From: Phoronis australis
Lineage: Eukaryota; Phoronida; Phoronidae
Assembly: GCA_002633005.1 (NCBI GenBank)
Contig: NMRA01000068.1
Coordinates: 1,009,092 to 1,073,091, forward strand
Direction: 5' to 3'
Length of the DNA: 64,000 bases
Shown: piece after piece, positions 22,426 to 35,000 of the stretch
Layout of the letters: each line of letters opens with the position of its first letter
Position numbering within the stretch: the stretch's first letter is position 1
Notes under the pieces: model-generated
Databases searched by the model: none
What the model was told of the DNA's origin: nothing
The model's input: the letters and a program-made list of their open reading frames with translations, nothing else
Translations under genes and position numbers: made by a program

Positions 22426-25400
22426 ATGACTGGTGTTTGTAGTACTGAAGAGGAGTGTCTGCCGACCCAACAGTTGACTGACAAACATCATGGTGTCAAC
22501 CTTCTCCACTCGCTAAACCTTCTTCGCCGAGATGACATTCTGTGTGATTACACTATTAATACACAAGAGTTCGTAACAAAGGTTGTACAAAATGAAGTGT
22601 GTGTTGTGAAGTAACATTAGGGTGCAGCAAGGAAGAATTAACATGATGCACTCGGCTTGTTGCCTATTTAGGTCTGACTGCAGATAGGCTAATAAGTCTG
22701 CATGTTGCCTATTTAGGTCACACTGCAGATAGTCTAAACAAGTCAGCATGTTGCCTATTTAGGTCAGACTGCAGTTAGTCTAACAAGTCAGCATGTTGCC
22801 TATTTAGGTCAGACTGCAGTTAGTCTAATAAGTCAGCTGTTGCCTATTTAGGTCAGACTGCAGATAATCTAACAAGTCAGCATGTTGCCTATTTAGGTCA
22901 GACTGCAGTTAGTCTAACAAGTTGGCATGTTGCCTATTTAGGTCAGACTGCAGTTAGTCTAACAAGTCAGCATGTTGCCTATTTAGGTCAGACTGCAGTT
23001 AGTCTAACAAGTCAGTATGTTGCCTATTTAGGTCAGACTGCAGTTAGTCTAACAAGTCAGCATGTTGCCTATTTAGGTCAGACTGCAGTTAGTCTAACAA
23101 GTCAGCATGTTGGCTATTTAGGTCAGACTGCAGTTAGTCTTAAATCACTATTTTACTCATGGAAAGAGGTAGTTTATCTCTGAAACTAGATCTTATGTTT
23201 AGTGATCCATGTCTACTTGGATGGTCATGAGTGAGAATAGCAACTTACAGTGGATGGTAGTAAGTAAGAATATTTACAGTAGATGGTGATTAGTGATACA
23301 ACAGACGGTAATGCATTAGGATAATCACAGTAGATGGTTCTGAGACAATATTTACAACGGATGGTAATGCGTTAGAATATTGACAACAGATGATAATGAG
23401 TGAGAATACTTACAATAGATGGTAATGAGTGAGAATATTTATAATAAACAGACCTCTGACTTCCATGGTAATGCAACACTTATACAACCGAGCCTCATTG
23501 TACAGCGTAATCTGTTTAGAATTTTAACTGTGAAGTAACACTCAAACTTCCAAGTCCCAATTTCACCTTATGTATGTAAAATCTTCCCTGGTGTCAATTG
23601 ATCGTTACAATGTACAATTAATTTAGAAGGTCCCTTGTGACGAGGTTTGACTGTATATCGTTTTTATTTCTGCAAAGTAAACTTTCACTTGATGCATTGG
23701 ACTGCTAGAGTATACTCTAGAGGGAAACTATTTAAGAAATTAAAATAACCACAATAAGGAGGAAATTCTTTGCAAAACTCACCGTTTCTTTTTATTGGCT
23801 TTAAAGCATCTTTTGACGAGTACAGAAATGTGTTCAAATCAGAAATCAGTTGAATCACAAGATAAAGCTGTATTTTGGCAAATTTCTGATTTCTACACAT
23901 AATAATGCTTTTATTTTCTTACTGTTAAGCACTCATTAACTGTCAATCAAACGTATGTCACATTAGAAAAGTTACATATGTCTAATTGTTAACAAAGTAT
24001 TAATTGCATACAATGTTTAGGTGCACAAGTGCATACTAGCGGCCTCCAGTGACTACTTCAAAGTGATGTTTCTGGGAAATTTGAAAGAAAGTAGTGAGGA
24101 CGAGATTACACTCCAAGACCTTCCTTCCAGTGCACTTGAGGACGTCATCAACTTTATGTACACTGGCAAGCTAACATTATCGTTTACCAATGTGTCTGGC
24201 ATAATTCATGTTGCCAGCATTCTGCAAGTGAGTTCAGCTTTACACCTGACCTCGTCTTATCTCACAGACAATATGACTTTTGATAATTGTGAAAGTCTGC
24301 TGGATATTGCCCATGTGTATGCGCTAACCTCTGTGATTGAGTTTTACGAGAAGAAAGTTTGTAAAGAGCTTGAGTATTTCAGCAGCACGGCTCCATTCCA
24401 AACCCTAACCTGTGATCAGTTATGCAGGTATCTGACGAGTGACAGTGTACAAGTGGACAGTGAGAGTGTTGTGTTGACTGTTGCATTGAAGTGGTTGATG
24501 TTGAACCCAACATGTGGTGATGTAGAACGAGTGCTTACAACAGTGAGGTACGCTCTCATGTCTGCGTCTGAGCTGAGCTCAGTGCTTATTCAACCACCAT
24601 TTGCTGCCTCAAAAGAATGGTTTGAGAGTATTTCGTGTGTGCTCAAGATGCTCCTACCATGCCCAGCAGGAGGGCCGATACAGTGTCCTCTTCCAGCGCA
24701 GGAGCGGGTCCGCTGTGGGGAGCAGGCGATTGTGTTTCTGTCATCAACTGTGAACGGAACATTGAGACTCACTGCTCTAAGTCCTGCTAATAAACCTTTT
24801 GTTCTCGGTGAGAGTGTTAATAGTTATAACGAGATACGAGTAACGCAGCTCGATGATATGATCTACTTACTCAGTAGTGTAGAAAATTCAGAGTGGTCAT
24901 TGTTCGAGCGATTTGACACGCGTACCCTCACATTTTACAGTCTTGCGCAGCCACCAACAAACCGCATGCAGTATACACTCTCGTCCTGTCGAGGCAACAT
25001 TTTTCTTATTGGTGGGAAGACACCACGTGATCCATACTGCAAACCTGTCTACAGATTTTCCCCAAAAGAGAATACATGGCACAGTGGGCCGTCATTGCCT
25101 TATGGGAGATATTCACATGCTGCTGTCGTCCTTGACGACTCTATCTATGTGTCAGGAGGCATGGTAAACATGGCCGAATCTGCCACTCTGTCCAATTCAT
25201 GCATGCTGTTTAATGTTGTCAAGGAAACGTGGATGGATGTTTGTAGCATGAATCATAAAAGACGCTTGCATGAACTGGTTGCATTCAAAGGAAAACTGTA
25301 TGCTTTTGGTGGTATGTTGGAATGTCGACAATTAGAGGTTGCCGTTGAGTGCTATTGTCCAACAACTGACCAATGGTCATTACTTAGTCTGACAAGTGTA

Positions 25401-25637
25401 ACCGGGTCGTCTTTTGGTCATTTTGTTGTTCTTCAAGAAAAGGTGTTGTGCGTTGGACGGGAACATAAAGAAGCTATGGACGGTGAAATATGGTACTTAA
25501 ATGTTGACAAGGAATTGTGGGAGTTATTTAGTGGACCAAGTAAAGGATTTAAGGTGTATGGAGCCATGTTGTGTCTAAGCTCCACAATTAACTTTCATGA
25601 TTCTAGAGTTATGAATGGTGAGAGAGGCCAAGTGTAA
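22426..25637 (+). CDS. Kelch-like BTB-BACK-kelch protein (590 aa)
   Basis: Coding exon 1 is 22426-22581 (52 codons; the exon itself starts at the acceptor TTTCAG, 22401) and exon 2 is 24021-25637. Both junctions are phase 0: the join reads FVTK|VHKCILAASSDYF, restoring a BTB fold. Domains: BTB about 25-135 (LRRDDILCDYTI, HKCILAASSDYFKVMF, VINFMYTG), BACK about 145-265, kelch repeats about 310-580 with GG pairs (IFLIGG, IYVSGG, LYAFGG). Family members are substrate adaptors for cullin-3 ubiquitin ligases, with BTB and 3-box binding CUL3 and the kelch propeller binding substrate. The long exon 2 and small exon 1 are usual for this family. No specific KLHL orthologue can be assigned. An upstream 5' UTR exon is likely because exon 1 begins with an acceptor. 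Confidence 0.93.
22660..23142 (+). repeat. 45-bp minisatellite in the kelch gene intron, about 11 copies
   Basis: Unit begins GCCTATTTAGGTCAGACTGC and ends in AACAAGTCAGCATGTT. Copies are nearly identical in the centre and more diverged at the ends, as expected from unequal exchange. There are no unique spacers between units. It starts about 80 bases downstream of the exon 1 donor. Confidence 0.95.
23215..23460 (+). repeat. Degenerate repeat, about 30-bp unit
   Basis: Repeated AGATGGTAATGAGTGAGAAT, TATTTACAGT blocks with many substitutions, in the kelch gene intron after the 45-bp array. Confidence 0.7.
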
Positions 25638-25688
25638 CCACTCTTACTTATATCCCATCCAACAACTTCTATTATTAGCATGTTTCCA

Positions 25689-25694
25689 AATAAA
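25689..25694 (+). terminator. Candidate polyadenylation signal of the kelch gene
   Basis: AATAAA about 52 bases past the stop codon, preceded by a T-rich stretch. Confidence 0.6.
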
Positions 25695-25699
25695 GGACA

Positions 25700-28559
25700 T
25701 TCTGGTCTCTCAATGTGTCATTTTTATTTGTGAAGGTACAATGCCCACGCTACTGTGTGGGACATTGCATACTCAAATAGGCAGAAGCAATTTATCGCAG
25801 CGGTCTGATCCATGGGCTTGGAAAGAATTGACAATTTGTAGTTGCTTGAGGGCATGGCCAGTGCCATCTCAAGCCAACTAGGTTTTTTCAAGGAATAACC
25901 AATTGTCCTAGCCAAACACAGAGATCACTTAGACCAAGGCAACAACAGAAAATAGATAACAAGCATTTTGGTATAAACAAGTGTCATATTCACACATCCA
26001 AAAGTTGAGACCAGCTTCATAATGAAACGTAGAATTCTCAAATGTCGTCTAAGCCAAAAGATAGTTTACAGAAGCTGGGCATAAAACAGCATCAAATCAT
26101 TGTTATATCTTTCTACGCCATACATAATAAATAAGACTGCATATCCACTAACAGTAAATACTGGACACGCCATGATATTATGTTACAATATACGTACTTT
26201 ATTTTTATGTTTTTACCAAATTGACAACATAACTTGTACTGGGTACAACTCTGTCAACTGTCGACAAACACAAATTCTGGCATGTTTGACAAAACTTGGA
26301 ATACATTTATTTAATACAATAACAGTTCTAAGGAGTAAATCTAAGCAAAATGTACAGCAAAGTCCAGTTCACTCGAGTCGACATTTAGACAATAACAGGA
26401 TGTGTACAACAAACTCACTCCAAAGACAAGTCACAACCAAGTTTACAATACATTAATATGCCAGTTGAGGTCATGAAGGACCTGATCATTATATCTTTGT
26501 TTAGCCAAATAGCAACAAAACTATAAATGAACTAGAATGGAAAAGTATGCAGACTGATTTTTAGATTCGTGTCAATTAATTGGGTCATGTGACCATGCAT
26601 TTAGCCAAATATATACAAACTATGGCAAGCTATGAAAAAGTTTAAATTTTCTAAAAGTAGAAAGGCTATAGAGCGATTTTTTAATTCATACCTTTCTGTC
26701 ATTGATTGTGTCGTGTGACCGTGTCTGTTCAGTAAACTTTTAGCAAAGAGAAGTACGTTCAGAGCAAAACAACCATCAGTAACATGGCCAAGTTTCATTT
26801 GAAATTATCAAAGATGAAACCTCAAAAATGGTTGCTGTTTTCTAAAATATTTTGGTTTTGTTTCACGCAACTTTTTGATTTTTTTAGAAAAATCATAAAA
26901 GTCCTATTTTTGATAACCCCTCGTGCAAAAGTGGAACATTTTAAAAACAATGATCCCTGACGTTGTTTTCAAGAACAGAACATAAAGCACAGTATCTGAA
27001 AGTTTTATTGGAATCTAGATATGATGTTCCAACGTTGTACACTTTTCTAGTGTCCTCCATAACCTTTATGACTAAATTTACAACATTTCTAAAGATGCAC
27101 GCAGTGTGAATAATCCCATGAGAGTACAGAACTAGAGCAGATTTAAAATATGTAGCATACAAATATATGACGTGAGAAATTTTAGCAAATATTCGACAGT
27201 GTTGTACCATAACTAAATATAACAGCAATGTCTTACAGGATTACGTTTCACTCAATTTGAACATTCGCACAAAAATGTGAGACAACATATTGATGGGGAA
27301 ACTAATTGTCAGATTCATACAAGCATGAAACTGACAAGGCGTTGCTACAGTAAAACTTGCGTAAGTGGAATGTCTAGGCTGTACTTTCACTTTGACAAAG
27401 TTCTGCGGTACAGTCTTTATAGTTTGTGCTCTTTTCCAATGAGACGAGTCACATTTTACGTAATTCTGAAAATCTTTTCAGTTATATTTGATTTGTGCAA
27501 GTTTTACTGTGAAAGTGCAAAGCTGTGAAGGATCGAGTGTACCATTAGTGACAGTCTAAATTGAGGGCAGACTCTAATGTGTTCTCACCATTTTCTGTTT
27601 CTTGCGCTGGACAACTGATGATATTGTTCATGTTGTGTTTACACTTATACTTATCTTGTCAAGGATCAGTTGGACTGACGGCTGCCTAAACAACAAATAT
27701 TCAAAAAATCTTACTTGTTGACACTGTGATGCTGTTAACTGAATTCATGTACATAACTGACTACAATGTAAAATATATGTGAACTGGTTCTTAATTTTGA
27801 TTCACTGAATATTCTGAACTTATATAATCACTTTGTCAACTGAAAGAACTTCGATCATTACACGCTTGGCTTTTTGCAAAGACGAAAATTGGCCATTTTC
27901 ACCCACATTTTGCTCATCAATCGTTGTCACAGAAACAACAGAATTCCATTACTATTCACCATGAAACAAGGAACATAGAATCAAGTTTCATTATGGTTAC
28001 ACTGTTGGCAACAGGTAATTAGTGATCATGAGGCTGCCTATACTCAGCAAGCAGCACTAGCCTGTCAGGTCTATAAAAATGAATAATTCAATGAAAATGA
28101 ACTATAAACACAGCATGATGCACAAGTACGATCTAAAATGAACAATAGGTGGATTTTTAAGTTGTGTTCCCTATGATAGGATGTTATTTTTGCCAAGCAA
28201 GGTGAGAATTTCTGCTTTAATCCAGGAAATTCTCATTACCAGAGGATGAGCAATACTGGAGAGATCTCAGTAAAACGGCCACTGGTTATGATCTCACTGA
28301 TTTGTTACTGACTACGTATAGCCGTCAGATGGTGATACTAATATTCTGTGTTGACGTTGCACGTGAAAACAAGAAAATGTAAATCTCACCAGTGAGATAA
28401 AAATGCACACTATTAATAATAAATACAACATAGTTAACATCCTCAGTCTTTAAGCATGTTACATTAATTTTACACATCTCCACGTCATGTTTATCTTGTC
28501 TTAAGCTTGACAAGTGAATGCACATCTTCCCAGATAAAAATCGCTGAAGCCACTTAGCC
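25700..28559. other. Intergenic / 3' flank of two convergent genes, no gene seen
   Basis: AT-rich sequence between the kelch gene and the minus-strand DHHC gene. No protein or RNA gene is recognised. The 3' UTR of the DHHC gene may lie here; a minus-strand AATAAA occurs near 26.3 kb but cannot be assigned. Confidence 0.45.
27348..27509. mobile_element. Small MITE with pogo/Tigger-like ends
   Basis: A perfect 13-bp inverted pair, CAGTAAAACTTGC and GCAAGTTTTACTG, bounds 162 bp. The left flank is TA, the right flank TG, compatible with a mutated TA target duplication. The ends resemble the CAGTNNAACCTCG ends of pogo-type elements. No coding capacity. Confidence 0.5.
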
Positions 28560-28572
28560 ACAATCTCTGTAA
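28560..28572 (-). CDS. Possible terminal exon of the DHHC gene
   Basis: Minus-strand acceptor TGTTTACAG at about 28580-28572 is followed by four codons and a stop when read in the phase left by exon 31098-31021 (R-D-C-G-stop). The match is only splice-site and phase compatibility over a very short stretch, so other terminal exons are equally possible. Confidence 0.2.
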
Positions 28573-28599
28573 ACACAAAAATTTAGAGTTAATAATGAG

Positions 28600-30900
28600 C
28601 TAGGCCAACATTGCACCATGCTGCTAATAGGATGGTCCAAATGACACAGCAGCACTCCCAGTATTTATCCACAATACTCTCGAGCAGTTTTCTGGCCTCG
28701 TTTTTGTGCTATTCGAGTTTCTCATGTTATTTGTTGGTGGCTTGCTTTATTTACTTTTTTCTCAACTGCATGAACTGTGTTCGTACTTGCAATGCCAGTG
28801 ACGTTCTGCTGTGTTGTGGGCCAGCAGCTCTGACAGCAGAAGGTTCAATAAATTTGATAAGTATGTGTGGATTCCATGTTTTCGTACCCAAAAACAAGGC
28901 CAATGAAACTAATACATTTTCCTACTTCCAGAACAATGGAGGTTTTTATCTGGGACCGTCATATTCTGAAAACATGCCAATCTACATTTTGCATGTCCTA
29001 CAATCACACCAGTTCAGTGTTACAGAAATGTTCATGAAACCGGCAGTAAACATGTTTTTCACACACTTTCCAGCATACATTTTTAAATCGGCATGAATTC
29101 ACAACATGCTATTGAAATCTAAATCTATTCTTTAAAAAAATCCTTCAAATGTTCTCTCAACTGGGTGTCATAATTTAGTCACAACAGTACTTCATGAGTA
29201 TGCATGATGTCCATCATAATCTAGTGAAGTTATTCATTATCTATTTATAGACTGCCTGGACCTAGTTTTTTTAGAGTCAAAGTGATATTGTGACAACAAG
29301 GCCCAGGGCGTATTTCTGAAATTCCATGAGTGACTCAAAGCTACAGAACTTTCTGACAATTTTTCTGATACCAAAGTTGAGCTACATTCCCTTCTCCCAA
29401 AAGGTTACTAAGGAAACGGAAAAACTTTTCGAGTAGTGAATCGTGGCACCAAAATAGAGTGCCATTGATATTAACAGATGCAAACTAACACCTAATTACT
29501 GCAGTTTTAAATTGGAATTTCGCAGTGTCAAAACATCTGGTTAAATGCCATGGACTCAGTTCAGTTGACAATACCTTCTATGGGTGGGCTTCATACAAAT
29601 TCACCTTTGATGAGAAAATGGTGTCACTTTCACTGAAAAAACAAAATGGTATAAAATCCTAGTAACTCAGCAAAATAGTTTGTTCTACACGTTGACTAAG
29701 TGATGAATTGTCTTTCATGCTATGCAATGCCACAATACAGACAGCACAGATTACAAGACCTGTATATAACACCACAAACCGAAACAATTTTAAGGCTTTA
29801 AAACGCGGGTGTTTCAGACTAAAACCAACTATGATAAACACACGACACTCGGGCAGGGATTACCAAGGCCTGTCAGCAAAAGATGGGCTTCACAACAAAA
29901 GTGTCATTTTAAAAAACTGTGTCAAAGTCTGGCCGGATAGCAAACGAATTGAGACCTTTTAAAAACAGTTATTAGTAATAATAACATGGCACAATAGACC
30001 TAACTCTGGAACATATTGGTGAGTTCTAAGTGAAACTCTCATTTCTGGGACTTCTCAAAATGTTTTTAAAAATTGAGTGAGGTTCCTCTTTTAACTGGAA
30101 TAAAATGAGACCGATGACTGGGTTGGCTCAATATCAGTTACGTGATGCATGACAATCACAATATCATAAACAAAATCAACGCAGAGTATTTATATGCACC
30201 CACTGTGGGCACCAGATCCATCCAAAAAACATTTGTTTTCTCCTCCACATGAATACACAGTTACAATCTTTCAAGTGCTTGATCCGATACATGGACGGAC
30301 ACCAAAAATAGACTAAAAATTAATAGCAATGACCACAAGAGGGCATATAATAACCTAATTCATGCGAAATTGGGAAGGTGTCTTCATAGAAAAATATTGT
30401 CCAAGCTTCATAAAACTCATCAAGAAGGCAAATTTAAAAGTGAAATTGCCACTTGGGGGGTTGCAGCACAGCAGAAGTACTTATCTGTAGTCGGCTTTAC
30501 AGGAAGACAGTTGCTAAATTTCACAAAGATCGTTAAGGGAATTTAGGAGATACGCCCCGGGCAGAGATGATGGCAGGATGCGTCCACATAATTATACAAA
30601 TATGTAGGGGCGTAAAAACTATGTAGGGTTTCGGCAATCTATTTCAATCCAGATAAAATGGTGCCAAAAGACATGACAACAAAATATGAAAGACCCCGTG
30701 TAAAGGTTAGACATACCAAAAGCTCGTCACTGACACATGTTAACATGGTCAAGACGAGCATAATTAGTATCATTGCTGCAGCTGTACTCGACACTATTTT
30801 TAGAACAGAACATAATTTGTACACTGAATTCCACACAGCTTTACGTAGATTGTTGCTGCAACAGTTTTTAAAGTTCAACTCTTAGTCTTCACAACAGATG
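28600..30900. other. No gene seen
   Basis: 3' region or intron of the DHHC gene. A plus-strand open frame of 161 codons from a TTG at 28611 was examined and not supported. Fragments of the GCCACTAG dispersed repeat begin at about 30.3 kb. Confidence 0.4.
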
Positions 30901-32020
30901 AGCAGTGAAGGAAACCCCTGTACGCTTACATGGGAGTTGTTCGTTTCATAGGACGCTTTTGAGAACTGTGAGGTTACCCTTGCATATATACCAGTGGCAT
31001 GAAGTATTTTGCATGTTTACCTGGGAGAGTCATTTGTTCCGTAGGATGCGTTGAGAGCTGCAGGGGTTCGGGTGGGGTAATTGGCCCCATCACCAAGACT
31101 GAAACAGGAGATAGATCACAGCAACTTAATTTAAAACTAATTGATGTTCTACAGAACATATTATGATGTCAACTGTCATGCTACAGTTAATTAGGTCATG
31201 AAGTGCCCAGTAATAGAACACTTACAATAAGAGCAACGCAGAGTGTTGAAATGCGCCCACGAATGCATTGCAAATGGTGTGCTTTTAGGGTTATTTATTT
31301 GTATCATAAAAATGGCCACTAAATGGTGCAAAAACACACAATCCATCCAAAAACAGGAACATGCCATATTTCATAAAATCTGTCAAGGAACTTCAGAGAA
31401 ACAAAGGAATACAGAATAAAATGAAATTGCCACTAGTGAGCACAGTGTCCGCTGGATCCGCCCGAAAGTCGTCGTCTGTTGTTATCTTCACATAAATACA
31501 CTTACTTAATTTAATAAAGATCCTACAGTGGGTTTAGGAGATACAACTATGGGCGTAAAACAAAACTACCACTAGGAGGTGCCACAGTAGTCAGTCACCA
31601 TCATCAAAGATCGTCTTCACACTGAGAACATATATGCCAATTTTCAAATGATTTGGTTGATACAGGGGTGGACGCCAAAAACAAGATTTGAAAACAGCAA
31701 AAATGGCCACTAGGTGGTGTAGAATACCTTGATTCCATCCAAAAACAGGAAGATAGCATCATCACACCAATAGATGCCTATATATTTTACATTTTATGAA
31801 AATCTGTTGAGGACATTTGAAGATAAAGCGCTAAACGTAAAAAACTAAAATTGCCACTAGAGGGCACAGCAGTAGTCAGATCTGTCCGAAAGTCATTGTC
31901 GTCCGTAGTCAACATCATATAAATTTACTTGCTAAATTAAGTAAAGATCCTGCAAACAATTTAGGAGACACAGCCATGAGCGCAAAAAAAATGCCAATAG
32001 GAGACGCCCCAGTAGTCAAA
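30300..32020 (+). repeat. Dispersed repeat family with GCCACTAGAGGGC core, several copies
   Basis: Four or more blocks share the order: AAAATTGCCACTAGAGGGCA, CAGCAGTAGTCAG, TCCGAAAGTC, AAATT-TACTT, TAAAGATCCTGC, TTTAGGAGATACAGC. Copies start near 30.44, 31.42 and 31.85 kb with partial ones between. A diverged block lies at about 38.99 kb and related blocks on the opposite strand at 60.1-60.9 kb. No coding capacity; probably remnants of a mobile or satellite-like element. Confidence 0.6.
30929..30975 (-). pseudogene. Decayed duplicate of DHHC gene exon 10
   Basis: About 90 bp downstream (in gene direction) of the exon 10 donor, a block ending in ACTCCCAT|GTAAGC aligns with the 3' part of exon 10 ending in ACTCTCCCAG|GTAAAC. 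In the exon 10 frame the copy has a TGA, and it lacks a good pyrimidine tract. Confidence 0.55.
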
Positions 32021-35000
32021 GTCGTCATGTGATACAATTATACAGCCCTACAGGTACTTCAGGTGTTACAGTTGTACCACCCTACAGGTACTTCAGGTGT
32101 TACAGTTGTACCACCCTACAAGTACTTCAGGAGTTACAGTTGTACCACCCTACAGGTATTTCAGGTGTTACAGTTGAGGCTCTGCCAACTTTCGCTGGTG
32201 TTAAGCCACTTGTGCTGCTTACATTTTTTTTTTGCTGCCTGGCTTAACACATTATGCACAATCCACGTCGCCTAGATAGCAACGAATGATAAGTCTTAAC
32301 ATGTTGCAGTGCAAGAACATAAATTGTCTGTATTACAGTGTGTTTACACTCCTCTGCAATTTTATTTGAAAAATGACTTCAGGGTAGCAGTAAATCAGTC
32401 CCCAATAGTTTCTAAAACAATCAAAACAGTTACACAGAACATTCAGCCAATGCAGCTGTCAACTGTTTCTTCAACTGTTCGCTCTCTAATAACAACTTAG
32501 GTGCGGCTAGTTTTGGCAGTGCGCAATTGCTAAAGTGTGGAAGAGAAACTGTTCTTCTGTTAACGCTGAACTGTTGAATGTTTTTTAACCATTTTTGCAA
32601 TTTTTGCCACATTTCCGTCTTATTTTCTTTACACTTCTGGACATGCTGTCGATATTTGTGAACTTTTTGAAAACTACTGTTGTTTATGGATGACACTGTA
32701 GTATATCGATGACACTGTCAATGTTCAATGAACAAGCAGTTGGCACATGTTCTAACATGTCAGCATGCTCTTCCACCTTAAGCACTCTCATCTCCCTGTC
32801 ATTCAAACATCTGCTGCTCTGAAAATACTGAATAAAATGATAGAAGCCTCTTCTAAATACTACCCACAGATTTTACCTGGAAAAAACAGGTAGAAACCAA
32901 TAGAGCTTTCTTTCTCCAAAAATTTGAATGAAGTTGGTGTAGGAGCCCAGGTTGTAGCCATCTTTCTCTGGCCCTGTACGGAATATGGGCGGCCTGAAGG
33001 ACTCTAAAGGAGGAAGAATACAATTTATTTCATTTTCACAACATCACGACTATAAAAGTAGACAACATTTACATCTTCCTTTATTTACTACTCTGTTGTT
33101 CAGCATTAGCCAATAGACAATAGAGACAAGAAGCTAGCCGTGATTATCCAGACAAACCATGCACACAGCGGTAGAAGCACTATGCGTGCAACCACATTGG
33201 TTCATGTGCGTTCAATTAAATACTTCACCAGTAAACCATTACTATCACATCTCACCCTCACAACCCCAGAAAACGCTTCACTACCACAGGACCCTAGTAA
33301 ACTTTTCACCACCATGCATCTAGACTATCACACCTTATCCCTACATCCTCAGCACACTCTTCACTATCATACCTCACAGCTACAACCCCAGTACACAGCA
33401 CGCCATTCACTATCACACCTCACAGCTACAACCCCAGTACACAGCACACCTTTCACTATCACACCTCACAGCTACAACCCCAGTACACAGCACACCATTA
33501 AAAATCACACCTCACCCCTACACTTCCCTTCACTATCATACCTCACCCCTACACTCCCAGTACACACTTCACTATAATACCTCACAGCTACAACCACAGT
33601 ACACCCTTCACTATCACACCTCACCCCTACACTGCCAGAACACCCTTCACTGTCATACCTCACAGCTACAACCCCAGTACACAGCACAAACTTCACTATC
33701 AAACCTCACCTCTACACTCCCAGTACACCCTTCACTATCACTCCTCAACCCTACAACCCTGGTAAAGCCTTGACCACAAAACTGACTCATCTGACAATTG
33801 ATTCAACTCGAATTATTGTGCAATTGCTAAAACTCGCATCTAACCTAACATTACCATGATACATGATGTGATAGCAGGATCCAGGGCTTAGTCCAGCATC
33901 TTAATTAATTTTGTAAACTAGGCATTCGTTACCCACAGTTTGCAAGAGTGAGCCAGACCTCTGTACACCAACAATGTCATCCACAAGCTAGCAACTTACA
34001 TTTAGTAAATAGTTCAGCAAAACATACCTAGTGTACTTTTATTCCTGACTGTCAGGTAACAGTGGTAACCAAACAGTGATGTCAAGCTGATGGCAAACAT
34101 GGCAGCAGCAAAAAACAGGAACAAAACGTGAAAATTGCCTTTGCCCGGCTCCTAATAAAAGAAACAAATTACCATTTGTATATAATCAATTTCAAAATTT
34201 GATTTATCTGTAGAACTAATCACTAACTTCAAAAGCAAACTAAGACCATTTCTGCTCATATTTCTGTCCAACCTTTGAAGGTACACTTAATTACATCGTG
34301 AAATATCAGCTGAGTTTGATTTTATTCCTGATGTTACCTTAGTGCGGGGAAATCCTCAATGTCCTGACTTTCATAGCAAAATAGGTATAATTCTTTATCC
34401 ATCCAGGAAAGTCCATAATTAGAGATATTAAACCTGTTCAGATAGACTATATTGTGCTTACTAAAAAAATTCTTAAGCTCTCGAGAGCATCACACTCCCT
34501 TCTAGAGTAGTAGAATTCAAGAAACCCATTTATTGCGTTCACACAAGAGTTCACGTCAGACTGTAGTCTCCCGTTTCTGGATTGTTTGGTGTCTTAGGAT
34601 TCTAATAGACGGATTTGTTGTAAGATGTATAGGAAATCTAAGCACAAAGACCAATACTTAGTGTTCGATTCTCATCATCCCCTCTGTAACGAGTATGGTG
34701 TTATACATTCTCTGATTTACAGTTAAGAAGTTGTCGGATAGAGAGTTGGAGAAAGCACTTTGGTATTACTTTGTCCAATTGCAGGTATCCCCGATGGGTG
34801 ATGAGTGACGCCCTTAAAAGTCACACATCGAGAATCTGACTCTTGTTAGGGTTTTGTTTCTGTACATTAAAGGAAAAGCTACAACGCATTGGGTCTGATT
34901 GTGGGATCACTGTTGCTCACTGTCCGTGTAATATTTTGCAAAATTCATTATGAGTGGGGTACTTTATCACATCCATTGTGAAGGTGACAAATGTACCAAG

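Noticed and set aside
22660-23142. CRISPR-like regular repeat
   Set aside because: The 45-bp units are directly adjacent with no unique spacers, and the context is an intron of an animal gene. It is a minisatellite.
23634-23650. Pogo/Tigger-like end (GACGAGGTTTGACTGTA)
   Set aside because: Only one end is clear; no matching inverted end at a plausible distance was found, so no element is called.
28611-29096. 161-codon plus-strand open frame
   Set aside because: It starts at TTG, has no splice context or recognisable motif, and lies within the 3' region of the minus-strand DHHC gene. Probably chance.
32029-32275. Two overlapping plus-strand frames
   Set aside because: They come from the 34-bp tandem repeat and have no gene context.
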